The translations under genes and the position numbers were made by a program. Below, piece after piece: positions 9,680 to 21,405 of a stretch of 64,000 bases of DNA. Positions within the stretch are counted from its first letter, which is position 1, and the number at the start of each line of letters is the position of its first letter. Below the pieces are notes generated by a model, which worked only from the letters and a program-made list of their open reading frames with translations, was not told where the DNA came from and did no database searches. Source of the DNA: Mytilisepta virgata (taxonomy: Eukaryota > Mollusca > Bivalvia > Mytilida > Mytilidae); NCBI GenBank assembly GCA_028015205.1, contig CM051512.1:18817139-18881138 (forward strand), read 5' to 3'.

Positions 9680-11168
9680 AGCAGCAGCAGCAGCAGCAGC
9701 AGCAACGAACAGCGACCATAGCCAGGAGCAGCAGCAGCAGTAAAAACATTGACAAGTAGCCCCCAAAAAACCGAAATGAGCACGTGAGTATAATCATGAG
9801 TAGCGATGAGCAATAAAGAGCAAGAGAAAAACAGCGATGAGCAAGAGAACAGCAGCGAAGACAGCGATAAGTAGCACAAGAAAACCGAAATGAGCACGCG
9901 AGTAAGGTCCTGAGTAGAGATGAACAGCAAAGAGCAAGAGAAGATAAGCAATGACGAACAGCAACAAGCAGCAGGAGCAGAAACAGCTGCGAAAACAGTG
10001 ACAAGTAGCCCCCCAAAAAACTGAAATGAGCACGTGAGTAAGGTCATGATTAGCGATGAGCAACAAAGAGCAAGAGAAAAACAGCGATGAGCAACAAAGA
10101 GCAAGAGAAAAAGAGCGATGAGCAACAAAAAACCAAGAGAAAAACAGCGATGAGCAAGAGAAGAGCAAGAGAAAAACAGTGGTGAGCAGTAAAGAACAAG
10201 AGAAACACAGCGATGAGCAGTAAAGAACAAGAGAAAAACAGCGACGAGCAACAAAGAGCAAGAGAAAAACAGCGATGAGCAGCAAAGAGCAAGAGAAAAA
10301 CAGCGATGAGCAACAAAGAGCAAGAGAAAAACAGCGATGAGCAACAAAGAGCAAGAGAAAAACAGCGATGAGCAACAAAGAGCAAGAGAAAAACAGTGAC
10401 GAGCAGCAAAGAGCAAGAGAAAAACAGCGATGAGCAAGAGAATAGCAAGAGAAACACAGCGATGAACAACAAAGATCAAGAGAAAAACAGCGACGAGCAA
10501 CAAAGAGCAAGAGAAAAACAGCGATGAGCAGCAAAGAGCAAGAGAAAAACAGCGATGAGCAACAAAGAGCAAGAGAAAAACAGCGATGAGCAGCAAAGAG
10601 CAAGAGAAAAACAGCGATGAGCAACAAAGAGCAAGAGAAAAACAGTGACGAGCAGCAAAGAGCAAGAGAAAAACAGCGATGAGCAAGAGAATAGCAAGAG
10701 AAACACAGCGATGAACAACAAAGATCAAGAGAAAAACAGCGATGAGCAACAAAGAGCAAGAGAAAAACAGCGACGAGCAGCAACGAGGAAGAGAAAAACA
10801 GCGATGAGCAAGAGAAGAGCAAGAGAAACACAACGATGAGCAACAAAGAGCAAGACAAAAACAGCGATAAGCAACAAAGAGCAAGAGAAAAACAGCGACT
10901 TCTCAGCAAAGAGCAAGAGAAAAACAGCGATGAGCAGCAAAGAACAAGAGAAAATTAGCGATGAGCAACAAAGAGCAAGAGAAAAACAGCGACGAGCAGC
11001 AAAGAGCAAGAGAAAAACAGCGATGAGCAGCAAAGAGCAAGAGAAAATTAGCGATGAACAAGAGAAGAGCAAGAGAAAAACAGCGATGAGCAACAAAGAG
11101 CAAGAGAAAAACAGCGATGAGCAACAAAGAGCAAGAGAAAAACAGCGGAGAGCAGCAAAGAGCAAATA
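9680..11168 (-). repeat. 31-bp minisatellite and CAG-rich tail, right arm
   Basis: Reverse complement of the left array, with units AGCGATGAGCAACAAAGAGC plus AAGAGAAAAAC. It is longer than the left array. An identical block of about 249 bp (eight units) appears twice in succession, at about 10472 and 10721. The long open frames on the minus strand are products of the repeat. Confidence 0.85.
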
Positions 11169-11462
11169 ACTTTAACAAATTTTATAATTATTTTTGATAA
11201 AACATGGTTCTCCAAACACTTTACCCACTATGGTCCGCGGTCAGGCTTTTAACGACCTGACAACCCTCAACGAGAGGGCATCCCCTATCCGCCAGCTGGG
11301 GGACGCGCTAGGCAGCTCTGTGGGTTGAGCCCCTGTTACCAGGTACCTAGTTCTTTTTTTTCTTTTTCTTTTTTTTCTTTTTTTTTATATTTTTTTTTCT
11401 TTTTTTTTTCTTTTTTTTATATTTTTTTTTCTTTTTTTTTTCTTTTTTTTTTTTTTTTTTTG
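11169..11462 (-). other. GC-rich structured spacer and T-rich tract, right arm
   Basis: Mirror of 7135-7411. The GC-rich block differs from the left one by about one base in the CCCCCAG-G/C-TGGCGG segment. The T-rich tract (about 11350-11462) is expanded and interrupted by TTTATATTT twice. Confidence 0.6.
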
Positions 11463-11562
11463 TTATCGGTTAACAGACGACTCTAAAAAGAGTGGTCTGT
11501 TCATACATCAAATGAAAAGCTTTCCCACTGTAATCAGTCGAGTCGGTAAGCCGTTCATCCGA

Positions 11563-14500
11563 TTAAATATCTAAGGGTGTCGTGGACACCCTGTCCGCCA
11601 AAACTTTACGTTTTGGATAAAAGTAGGAAAAGCCAGCTCGCTCTTGCAAGTAGGTGTAGACTTGGTTGTCTACAGAACGAAACCCTCTGTTGGTTCCGGA
11701 GCCAGAGTTCTTTGACAGGAGAACGTCCATGTATTTTTCTTTGTTGATGTCGTTGATTCTCTTGTTGACCCCTTTACAGCTGTACTTGGTTTCGTCTCCA
11801 AAGCAAAAGTACGTCTTGCTACACAAGGCAATCATCCCGTCACCACTGAATTCTGTCTTGAACAGTCCTGGAGTCCTTTTGTCCCAAGCAGCCAGTTGTG
11901 GTGTGTCAGTACGGGGAAACCAATTCTTCTTCTCTGCTTCAAAGCGCCGACGCAACTGCGGTTTGATCACTTCCTCCAAACTGTCGCCAGAGAGAGCCAT
12001 GTAGGCACTGTCGGTGTCCATTGCACAATACTGAAAATCACGGCGATCGACAAAGACGTCCATAAAATCGTAATATAATTCCAACATCCGAAGCTTGGCG
12101 TACTGGTAAACGAAACAGCCAATGTGCATGGGCAGGTCCAGGTGTATGGTCTTTTTACTCATTTCCACTTCGAACGTTTTGTCACTCAGCTGGTTGCACC
12201 GCCGGAAAGAGGGATCTACGGGGTAGCGACTGATCTGGTGTTCCTGGCAGTAAATCACATCCGTGTGCCTTTCCTTGTTGGTCACCGTCTTGTCGTAGCT
12301 AGAATTTCCCCTCAGTTTCTCGTTTTCTGCAATTATCTTTTTATTTGGGTCGGCATCTCCGGCTCGCCTGGCATTACTGACTTGATCTCCGAAGGGACTG
12401 AAACACGCCGACGGCGTGTACTCCACCACCTGGTAAATCCTGGTGACTTTCAGTCCGTGGTTGACGTACCATTTCAGCAACGGGGATATTACCATGATCT
12501 TCTCTCCAAACATGCTGCCGATTAACGACTTTCTAGGCTGCGGCATGATTCCTTTTTCTTCTGCATAACTCTTCATTTGGTCCCCAATGTCGTCTCTGGA
12601 CACGTCTACGTTCTTAAACACTGGAGGCATTTCTGCAAATTTTGCCTTTAGGTCCTCTTCCAAGGCAGCAAACAACTTGTCCTCCATCACGGCTCTCATG
12701 ATGTCGTCTTCGGTCATCGTGGCGAAACGATCGCAGGGTCTCTGCCTCTGAGACACGAAGGTCTTGATTCCTTGGTCTTCTTTCTTTAACCGGTCCCATT
12801 CGCACTCCCACATCTGTTTCACTTGGTAGTCGTTTTCTGTTATGTACTGTATTTTTTCCTGTGTAGTCTTGTATAATTCATCCAGGCTCTTTCCGTTCAA
12901 CGGGTTTTCTGTCTTTCCCCGAGTCAGGCGACAACAATGTCCGTGCCACAGGCAGTCCTGGAACTCGTAAACTGTATTAGTATCCTTACAGTAACCATCC
13001 AAGGGAAGGCGCCGACGTCCTATCAGTTTTTCCGTATCGTTCCCTTGGTGACGTATGTGGTGTCCTGTCTCCTGGGCCTCCCATTCCAACCACTCGATAG
13101 TCATCCGTTCTTACCTTCGAGGTGTCTGTCTTTTAAAATCTTCCTGGCTCTTGCGACGGACGAAGTGACCCGTTGGCATATCCTGCATAATACTCCACAA
13201 ATACAAGGCATTGGCGTCCACACCGTAGATCTTCTTGCACGGTTTTGGGTCTTGGTATTCGGCAGGACGGATGAAGGTCTGGTCTTTCTCGTGGTATCTG
13301 TGGAAGACGATGCTGGGTCCACCCACTATGTTTTCTTTGTACAACTCGTACAGATCTTTATTCTTCTCGTCCGGTACGGTGAAATAATCAGACAGACCAT
13401 CGAACATGGTTTTCAGTGTGAGTCCCGGTACGCTGATGCCGTGTTTAGACATGTCCACCTTCAATCCCTTGTAATATACAAACATCTTCTCGATGGCTTC
13501 CAGCATGGGCTCCACGTCTTTGTTGTTGTACCATATCAGGAACTCTTTCATGTTCTTCATGTTCTTTTCCTGCCAGACTTGGCGACACAGCTGGTACTCT
13601 TCGGGTGCAATGTTCTCGTTTTTCAGTGTACTGAAAAATGCCTGGTGTGGTGGTAACTCCGTCACTGCCAACTTGTCTAAACCGGTCATCCACTCGTATG
13701 GAAAAAATCCTTTCTCTTCCGTACAGTCGTAGGCTTTCAAAAACTGGGAGTAACTAAATCCGGGAGCCAGGTAGTTGGTGATGTCCAAAAATTTCAACTT
13801 CTCCGTCTTGATGCACATGAAATTGTTGTTGCGTTTCACGGTATACTTTATCTTGTGACTTTCCACCAGACGAGTGAAGAAATCTATCTTCATGGCGTTC
13901 ACGTCGTACTTCCCGGTGTTGAAGCCAATCACGGGTAATTCTTGGAGATGTAGTTCCAGTTGCTGCTTCAACTTGTACAGGTGATGTTTCTTTTCCTGGC
14001 GTTCTCGCTCTTCGTCGTCTTGGTATTCTTCCAGGTCCCGGTCCAGTCTCTCTTGGATCTCTTCAAAGACACCAGCATACCTGGGCATCAGTAAGCGAAA
14101 GGCTTTGTCACTAATTTCTGTCAAATGGATCAAACAGGAATCCACGGTTTCACTGCTATCGCCTTCGGACACGAAACAAATTGGCTCTGTAAACTCCGGT
14201 ACGTTGGAACACACGGAGACGCTGAGCAAAACGTGCTGGCTGGTCCATTCCAATTTTTCAGATCTTGGTTTTTCTGTAGGTTGAAGCATCGCCTCTATAT
14301 CGTAAGTGGCTCTGTAAGGGTAATATCTGCCTTCTTCCGGGACATGGATACCTTCGTCCTCCAAACGTTCAAACACGGTCTGTGGTGTATGGTACACCCC
14401 GCCGGGATATTTGTACAGGACTTCACCGGTGCAGGTTCTCTCGTGTCTGTGTAAGTGCCCTACATGCTTCCACATCTGGTCACATTTGGAACATAGGTAG

Positions 14501-15946
14501 CTGTGACTGTATTTCTCCATGTCGCTGACATAACTGAAATGGTTTTCATACAAATTCAGGTCCATAGTGTCCTGAAAACTGTAAGGGGAACGTCGTACCA
14601 ATCTCGCCGCTATGTCGCCGTCTTCCGTCTCTTGCAAATCGTACACACAGATGTTGACTTGGAACAGTGGTTCGATGTACGCCAAATCGTCTAAACAAAT
14701 ACCTTTGAAATCACCGCCGGACATTTCTGTCTTCTCCAAATATTGACGATAGTAAGTCTTGGCAGGTACTTCTACGTCTGTTACTACAAAACCACGGTGG
14801 ACGGCCAAACACCGGAAAAAACACAGGTTGTCATCATATGGCCCATGGGATCCAGCAACCAAGCACACCAAGCCTTTGTTCCTTAGGAAGAAGTCTGGTA
14901 ACACGACTCTGGCTCCTATCGGGTGTTCCACCAACTTGTTGACATAAAACGTGGCATTTGTCAGTAAATGCACCACCCATTTGGTATCGGGTCTCTGCTG
15001 CCGGATAAACTCCAAAATGTCGTGACGGCTCAATTCTTCCAAAAACTTCTCTAGGTCTTCTTCATTCCTAATCAGGTGTGGTACGTCGAAAAATCGGGCG
15101 TTGTTCTGGGTGGAATGGAAGTATCTCAGTTCTCCGGTCTCTACGTTCCTCAGTACAAATCCAAACGACACGTTGATCTTGAAGGTCGTGGTCTGGAGTT
15201 CGAAAATGTGGCGAACCATGTCAGGAAAGGTGGCGGTTGTAATCTCGTTCAACGTAAAGTTGAACCGATCCTGGACACGGTTGCCGGTATTTTCTTCTGT
15301 CCGGATGGACTGCCAGTGTCTCAGGTACAAAACCCTGGTATCGGGATCTTCTGGCAAAACGTCAGCTTGAGATGGACTGGCTGGACTCTCAGGTGGCGAC
15401 ACTGTCCTGCGTCTTTTTGCACTGGGGCCAGGTAGTGGCGAGGCTGGTCTCTTGACTGGTTTCTTCATCCTGGGCTTGGCATCTGGCTTGGTATGCAACA
15501 ATCTGTGGCGAGCTAAACTGTCCAATCTGTTGAAGTACTGCCCACAGTCTGGACACGTCACCCTGTACCTGTGGGACTCCTGGTGGCGATTCCTGGTGTC
15601 GGCCCTGGCAAACTCCTTTCCACAGACCTGGCACGCAAAGGACTGGACTGGATCTGGCTTTCCAGGCTCACTCTGCTGGTGGTGGGTAGCTTCGTGGCGC
15701 TTCCTGGCATCCGGCCTGGCAAATTCCTTTCCACATACCTGGCAGGCAAGGGACTGGACTGGATCCGGCTTTCCAGGCTCAATCTGCTGGTGGGACTCCT
15801 GGTGGCGTTTCCGGTTGTCGACCCTGGCAAACTCCTTTCCACATACCTGGCAGGAATACGTCTGAGACGAAGCAGCATGGGTCTTCTGGTGGCTAAGCAG
15901 GCTTCTCTTCTCGGTAAGTCTTACCGCATTTCTCACAAGAGAACAT
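11563..15946 (-). pseudogene. C2H2 / peptidase-like / family B DNA polymerase, right copy, broken
   Basis: Same gene as at 2700-7038, read on the minus strand from the ATG at 15946 to a stop at 11563. It keeps polymerase motif A (GVDANALYLW, about 13230-13200), which the left copy lost. A 2-bp deletion in the first zinc finger shifts the frame just after the ATG, so the remaining frame opens from another ATG at 15936. A TAC-to-TAA change ends this frame near 13110. The next frame (13104-11563) covers the nuclease-like insert and motifs B and C. An 18-bp in-frame deletion lies near 12650. The glycine of motif B (NSSYGK in the left copy) is aspartate here, which should harm nucleotide binding. 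Convergent with the left copy; an identical promoter lies upstream. Confidence 0.85.
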
Positions 15947-16265
15947 GGTTGTTACCTTATCAAAGGTTCAAGACGAAATGAGAGGTTCTGCACTGTATAT
16001 ATAGCCAGAACGCGGACGTAAAAGAGAGCACCCAAGGTGTCTTCGCTCACGGCCGCGTTCCCCGACATGTTTCAATCCGTTTTCTAATGGAAATTTCCAC
16101 TGAAAATTTCCATGACGTCACATTAACGGGATCCAACATGGATGCCTCCACGATCGCGGACCTGTAAGTCAGCACCCCTCCGGAAACGACCGAACATTCA
16201 CGAAGGGTAAAAAATTGTTCCGAATGTTGGCGAAAACACCCGAATGTTGGCGAAAACCCAGAAAA
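15947..16265 (-). promoter_or_regulatory. Polymerase gene promoter, right arm
   Basis: Mirror of the left promoter. It keeps the TATA box (TGTATATATAGCC, about 15995-16006), the TGACGTCA and the duplicated CCGAATGTTGGCGAAAA block. The few single-base differences do not touch the TATA box. Confidence 0.6.
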
Positions 16266-16904
16266 TAGTTAAAATAATTATAATTTGTTTACTAAATTGT
16301 TCCAAAACCAAAAAAAAAAGGAATTAAAATTAGAAAAATTATGTAAATATATTACTTGTTAAAAAAAATTAAGAAAAATTATTAAATTATGTAAATATAT
16401 TCAAAAAAATTATAAAAAATAAAAAATTAAATAATAAAAAAATTAAAAAAAATTAAGAAAAATTTAAAAATTTAAAAACATAATAAAAAATTAAATAATA
16501 ATAATGATAATAAAAAAAAGATAATAAAAAAAGAAAATAAAATTATGTAAATATATTAAAAAAATTAACAAAAAAAAATAATAATAAAATTTAAAAAATG
16601 AATTAAGAAAATTAAGAAAAATTATAAAATAATAAAACAGAAGAAGAAAAAGTTTAAAAGTAAATATATAGATTAAAGGAAAAATTATCTCCCCCTTGAA
16701 TTAATGAAGGGGGAATATGGGAAAAATCCTAGAAAATTATCTCCCCTTGTATTAATGGAGGAGAATATGGGAAAAGTCCTGGAAAGTTACCTCCCCCTTG
16801 TTGGAGGAGGAAAATATGGTACTGGAAAGTTATCTCCCCATTTACAGGGTTATCTCCCCTTGGAGGAGCTCTCTTTGGACTTCTGTTAATGGAGAAAACC
16901 CATC
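16266..16904. other. AT-rich spacer and AGGGGAGATAA repeats, right arm
   Basis: Mirror of 1770-2380: A/T-rich low-complexity DNA to about 16680, then TTATCTCCCC-containing repeats to about 16865. No gene. Confidence 0.7.
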
Positions 16905-17347
16905 ACTTCAGGTTGCGCATGCGCGCAAACCATTTCCTGGTGCTTCCGGTTCCGCCTGAACATACGCAGACCATATGTCCTGGTCCTGGCACGTGACTTA
17001 CGTCACTTCCGTAAATAAATGGCGGGAAAATCCATCACTTCCGGTTGCGCATGCGCGCAAAAATCACTTCCGGTTCCTGAACATGCGCAGACCACACATC
17101 CGGGTCCTAGCACGTGACTTACGTCACTTCCGTAAACAAATGGCGAAAAAAAACCACTACTTCCGGTTGCGCTTGCGCACAAATCACTTCCGGTACATCC
17201 TGTTCCGGTCACGTGTCTTCCGGTTCCGGTTACGTCACTTCCTGTGACGTCATTTCCGGTTCCGGTGACGTCACTTCCGGCACCTCCACAGCACATCCAC
17301 CACACCCACCACCACAAATGCTAATTTGCCTGTCCTCATATACTACT
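16905..17347 (-). promoter_or_regulatory. ETS/CRE/NRF1-like motif array in right terminal repeat
   Basis: Same motif set as the left end: TGCGCATGCGCGCA, CACTTCCGG, TGACGTCA, CACGTG and AAATGGCG. One unit of about 121 bp (from CAGACC at 16967 to CAGACC at 17088) is present once more than in the left terminus, so this block behaves as a small tandem repeat. Confidence 0.55.
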
Positions 17348-17353
17348 GATGTG
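17348..17353. repeat. Right target-site duplication GATGTG
   Basis: Direct copy of 1410-1415, immediately after the terminal ...CATATACTACT of the palindrome. Confidence 0.75.
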
Positions 17354-17746
17354 GGATTAATTCAAACGTGTAAATCTGAACTAATCCATTGCATACTGAA
17401 TTATAATACGAAACAACACTTTTATTGACGTATGCGATACCTTTCATGGCTTATCAAGGTATAATTATAAGGAACCTTCCCGCTAAACAAGCGGTTCGGT
17501 GAGGGAATAAATTTGCAGCAAGATAAGGATTAAGGGGTCTCCTTTGGGTGAGATATTAACGTAGGTCATTTAATTCTACAACAAAGCTATTCTAATTCGG
17601 TAAAAACTAGCATCAATCGCGACTAGGAGTTAAAATTTATAATTCTACACGGTTTATATTAGCGAGAACAATCTTGGCTATTGATGTATTATGTTTTTCT
17701 AAATGTAGTGATTCTATTAGGATAATTGACGTAAATTTTTTTAAAG

Positions 17747-17910
17747 CCATCCTGTAGTTCGTCCTGGAGGTTACTTTGGAAACAGTAGTTTATCTGTCAA
17801 AATGGAAGGTCTTAATTGCAACGGAACAGAGACCGACATTTCAGCCTGTTCATTCAGGGGATGGGGACAAAATAATTGTGGTCATGGAGAGGATGTTGGA
17901 GTAGAATGCC
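17747..17910 (+). CDS. SRCR gene exon, second half of SRCR domain 1
   Basis: The acceptor TTTAAAG is followed by a 164-nt exon and the donor GTAAGT at 17911. The frame is one base, 54 codons, one base. It encodes the B half of a group A SRCR domain with the four expected cysteines (LNCNG, SACSF, NNCGH, VEC) and the GWGQNNCGHGEDVGV core. Its A-half partner is not found upstream in the window. SRCR proteins are secreted or membrane recognition receptors, much expanded in invertebrates. All following exons share phase and strand, so one gene is the simplest reading. Confidence 0.9.
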
Positions 17911-18919
17911 GTAAGTTTTTATTTTCATTGACATAGAGTTGGTATAAATGATATTCATATTAGGCCAATTTTCACTCCCCATTAAACGTCTAAGGTAATA
18001 TAGACGGTAAGACATCCTGTTACTTTGTTTATATCTTAGTCACTTGTGTAGATGTACATAAAACCTCTTTATTATGGCCCCTCATCGGATGATGCGGGAC
18101 CCTATAGTTTTCACTGCGTCCGTCTGTCCGTCAACATTTGATGTTATCGCCCTCAATTCTACATTTCTCAACGGGGTTCAACTAAAATTATAATAGGTGT
18201 TTATTGGCAATAACTTGATAAGTTCGAAAATAATAATTTTTGTGGGAGTTACTACCTCGACTTAGTTTTTCCTTATCAACTTCTTGTTAGGGCTCTCAAT
18301 TAGAATTCATTAAAGTCAACTATTTCATTTGACTATATGAATACTTTTTTACAAAGCAGAACTTAATGTAAAATTAAATAAAAACTTAGCTACAATATTT
18401 TATATTATATCGTTGTCGGACGCAATAGCATTTGCTCATATTAATAAATAACAACAAATGATAAAGTTTTTATCAATCCCATGGCCGACATATGTACCAA
18501 AAATCAGAGATAGTCGTTTCGTCGTTCTTAGACGGCATATGCGCAATTAGCAGAGACGATTGTTTAAATCTCTTTTTTTGTCAAGACAACAGCACAAGCA
18601 AAGCTAAATAAGACCGGATATTTGAAAAATAGATAAAGCAGAGATTATGACTGGTCGGCCCATAGATTTGAACCTGTCCTAATCTCTGGTTTCAAATATA
18701 AGGTTGACCAGTCGCAGGACTATTACCTGGTTTTCCGTCTCAGAACAGAGATTTGAACCAAAGTTAAAGTGTAGATTTTAGTTTACCACGTGGAAGGGAT
18801 GTATACAGCGTTGAAAAGTCAAGCAGTTTATAGTATTGCAATAAGATTCCTAGAATAGAGAGATTTCAGTAAGTCTTCAGAAGTTTTAAGAATCCACACA
18901 AATCTAATTCACACAACTC

Positions 18920-19262
18920 GTTGTTTCGAAATTCTACCCCTAAAGGCCCCAATTTTAGAAAATAGAAATTCTAAAAACCTTTTTGCGCATCTGCACATGG
19001 TGCTTAACAATACTGTATAGAAAGAAAATACACAGATTGAAACATGAAAGACGAGTTTAGGGCATAAGCTTGAATTCAAATTTTCGAAGTTCGACCCATG
19101 TTGGCCCCTTGTTTAGAAACTCAAAATTCTAAACCCTTATAGCGCATCTACAGGTTGTATGCAACCATCCTATATAGAAACTAAATTCCTAAGCCCAAAA
19201 GTGAAGAGGGATTTGATGTCACAAGAAAATGTGACGGACGGACAGAGACAATAGTATATCCC
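18920..19262 (-). repeat. ATCCCCGCA repeat family, reverse fragment
   Basis: Contains the family signature in reverse: TTCGACCCATG, TTGCGCATCTGCACATGGTG, AAACATGAAAGACGAG, then GACGGACGGACAGAGACAAT and TATCCCCGAG. It faces the forward copy that starts at about 19443. Confidence 0.6.
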
Positions 19263-19442
19263 CGAGTAATTATAACGTGTAAATACACACTGTCATGCAA
19301 ATTATAAATATGCAATGTATAGCTAAATTGCGGGGTTAGCCTACCATTCTTCACCATATCAGTAATAATGAATGCTTGAATGAAACCTTGTAAAAACGGT
19401 TTTTCTTTGACTGGTTTAAATTCTGTTAAAGTTCTTGGATAT

Positions 19443-21405
19443 TGCGATCGTTCGTCCGTCTGTAAGTCCGTCACACTTTCTCGTGACATCAACTTCTCCT
19501 TCACTTTTGGGTTTAGGAATTTAATTTCTTTATAGGATGGTTGCAAATCATCTGCGCAATAAGGTTTTAGAATTTGATTTTCTAAACTTTGGGACCCACA
19601 GGGGTTCAACTTCGAAAATTGTGGATTTAAGCTTGTGCCTAACATCCTGTTCCCCTTTTCAGCTCATCTGTCTGAAAAGGACATGTGAGCTTTTGACATC
19701 ACTTGGCGTCCGTCGTCTGTCGTAAACTTTTTCAAAGATCCTCTACTCTGAAACTACTGAACCAATTACAGCCATACTTAGTCCGAATGATCCTTATGGT
19801 ATCTGAATAAAGTTGATGTTTTGTTTTCTTAATTGTCCGCCAAGCAACGTGATCGCCATGGCCAAAATTAGAACATAAAGGGGTAAACTGGAGTTTTTTG
19901 CTTATATCTCAAAAACTAAAGAATTTAGAGCATAACTGGTAGAAATAAAAATGTTTATGAGGTCAAGATCTACCTGATGTTAAATTTTCAGACGAACTGG
20001 TCAACCCATTTTCGGGTTATTGCCTCTGAATTGTTAATTTTGAGAAAATTTTGCAGTTTTAGGTTAATTTGAATATTATCATAGATAAAGACAAACTGTA
20101 ACAGCAATCATGTTCAGCAAAGTAAGATCTACAAATAAGTAAGCATAACCAAAATCTTCAATTGACCCCTTACAGGAGTTTTTGCCATTGAAAGATTATT
20201 TACATGTAAACAGTAATTATCAGTAAAAATAATGGTCTGACATATGTCACAGATGTTTAGAACATAACTTGAAATAAATTTAATAGTAGCTGTACAAGAA
20301 AACCGGAGGATCAAGGGTCAAGACCATTGAAAAAGTCCTTAGCAACCGATGAAAAAATCCCTAGCAACCATATTTATTTGGGCTGAGGACCCTATAATTT
20401 ACCTGTACAAGTAAAAAAGAATGGTCAAGAGTCAATGTCATTGAAAAGGTCCATAACAACCGATGAAAAAGTCCCCTGCAACCATATATATTTAAATTCA
20501 GGACCCTATAACATAACTGTTCAAGTCAGTATGGAAGGCTCAAGGCCATTGAAACAATCCATAGCAACCGATGGAAAAGTGCCTAGTTACTAGACATATT
20601 TGGGTTCAGGACCCTACAATTTACCCGTTTAAGTCAAAATGGAAGGTCAAGAGTCAATGCCATTGAAAAAATTCATAGCAACAGATGAAAAATTCACAAG
20701 CAACCATATATACTTGGGTTCAGGATTCTATGTTTTAGCTGTACAAGTCAATATTGAGGCGAAAAATGCGACAGTATACATTAAATAGCTAAAATAATCT
20801 GACATGGGTGCAACATCTACACAAAAAATAACAGGTGACTGATTAAGACTCTTGGGAGCCTCTTGTTCAATTTATGCATTTTATTTCTATACAGTTTTGT
20901 AATGCATCATATGTAGATGCACAATAAGGTTTTAGAACATGTAAAATTTCGATTTTCAAAACTTGTCGCATTTCGAAAATTTTCGTAAGCTTGTGATGTA
21001 AGCTCCGCTTTCATTTTTCAAATCATGCATTTCATTTCTTTACAGTACTGTCATATACCATATGTAAATGGGCTATGTTAGGTATTTGAATTTTGATTTT
21101 CAATTTAAGCTTATGACCCAAAGTCATTTTATTTTTCAATTTATGCATTTTATTTCTTTATAGCACCATTATTTATGTAGATGCACAATAAAGTTTCAAA
21201 ATTACGGTTTTCAAAAATTCTGGCCCACATGGGCTGAATTTCAAAAATTATGAATTAAAGCTTGTGACCTAGACTTTTTCATTTTTCATTGGATTTTGAG
21301 ATTGATATTCTTCATAGAATTGTATAACATCTGTATATGGGCAGCAAAATTGTATATTTTTTACTTCGGGTAAGCGGGGTGTGCGATTCACTGTCGATTC
21401 CTACA
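19443..21405 (+). repeat. ATCCCCGCA repeat family, forward copy split by an insertion
   Basis: The forward copy starts with TCGTCCGTCTGTAAG and GTCACACTTTCTCGTGAC. It breaks off at about 19660 and resumes at about 20869 at the next base of the family pattern (AATTTATGCATTTTATTTC). It ends near GCGGGGTGTGCGATTCACTG. The interruption is the repeat at 19661-20868. Confidence 0.65.
19661..20868 (+). repeat. GCTCA...GTGAGC bivalve-type repeat, nested, with internal tandem units
   Basis: Begins AGCTCATCTGTCTGAAAAGG and ends GGGAGCCTCTTGTTC, like the related copy at 47390-48088. Between about 20290 and 20760 four units of 105-115 bp repeat GGTCAAG...CATTGAAAAAGTCC...AGCAACCGATG...TTCAGGACCCTA. I recall this kind of repeat as common in bivalve genomes; its transposition type is not clear to me. 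Confidence 0.6.

Larger units (their letters stand above)
1416..17347. mobile_element. Palindromic DNA element with two polymerase genes
   Basis: The stretch 1416-9142 is repeated in reverse complement as 9159-17347, with a 16-nt loop at 9143-9158. The arms stay collinear throughout: promoter-motif array, AGGGGAGATAA-like repeats, AT-rich tract, TATA promoter, polymerase gene, A-rich tract, GC-rich spacer, 31-bp minisatellite, telomere-like array, hairpin. The right arm is about 460 bp longer, mainly from extra minisatellite units and one extra unit of about 121 bp in the terminal array. Ends are AG...CT and flanks carry a 6-bp duplication. As I recall from the literature, six-base duplications and AG termini are also Polinton features, but no integrase or capsid gene is present. 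The polymerase region is far less AT-rich than the surrounding introns. It can be read as a self-replicating element integrated as a head-to-head dimer or as an element whose inverted repeats fill its whole length. I do not know a named family with this layout. Confidence 0.85.

Noticed and set aside
7412..11168. Long hydrophobic Cys-rich proteins encoded on both sides of the centre
   Set aside because: The same repeat peptide appears in every frame of a 31-bp minisatellite, so the frames are a by-product of a stop-free unit.
1416..17347. Palindrome as a sequencing or assembly artefact (missed-adapter read)
   Set aside because: Such artefacts mirror the flanks too. Here symmetry ends exactly at a shared GATGTG, and the arms differ by several indels and substitutions. 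Long-read confirmation would still be useful.
1416..17347. Classification of the palindrome as a plain Polinton on the strength of the 6-bp duplication and AG ends
   Set aside because: No integrase, capsid, ATPase or adenain-type protease is present, and the polymerase motifs differ from the Polinton polymerase at 59420-62400.
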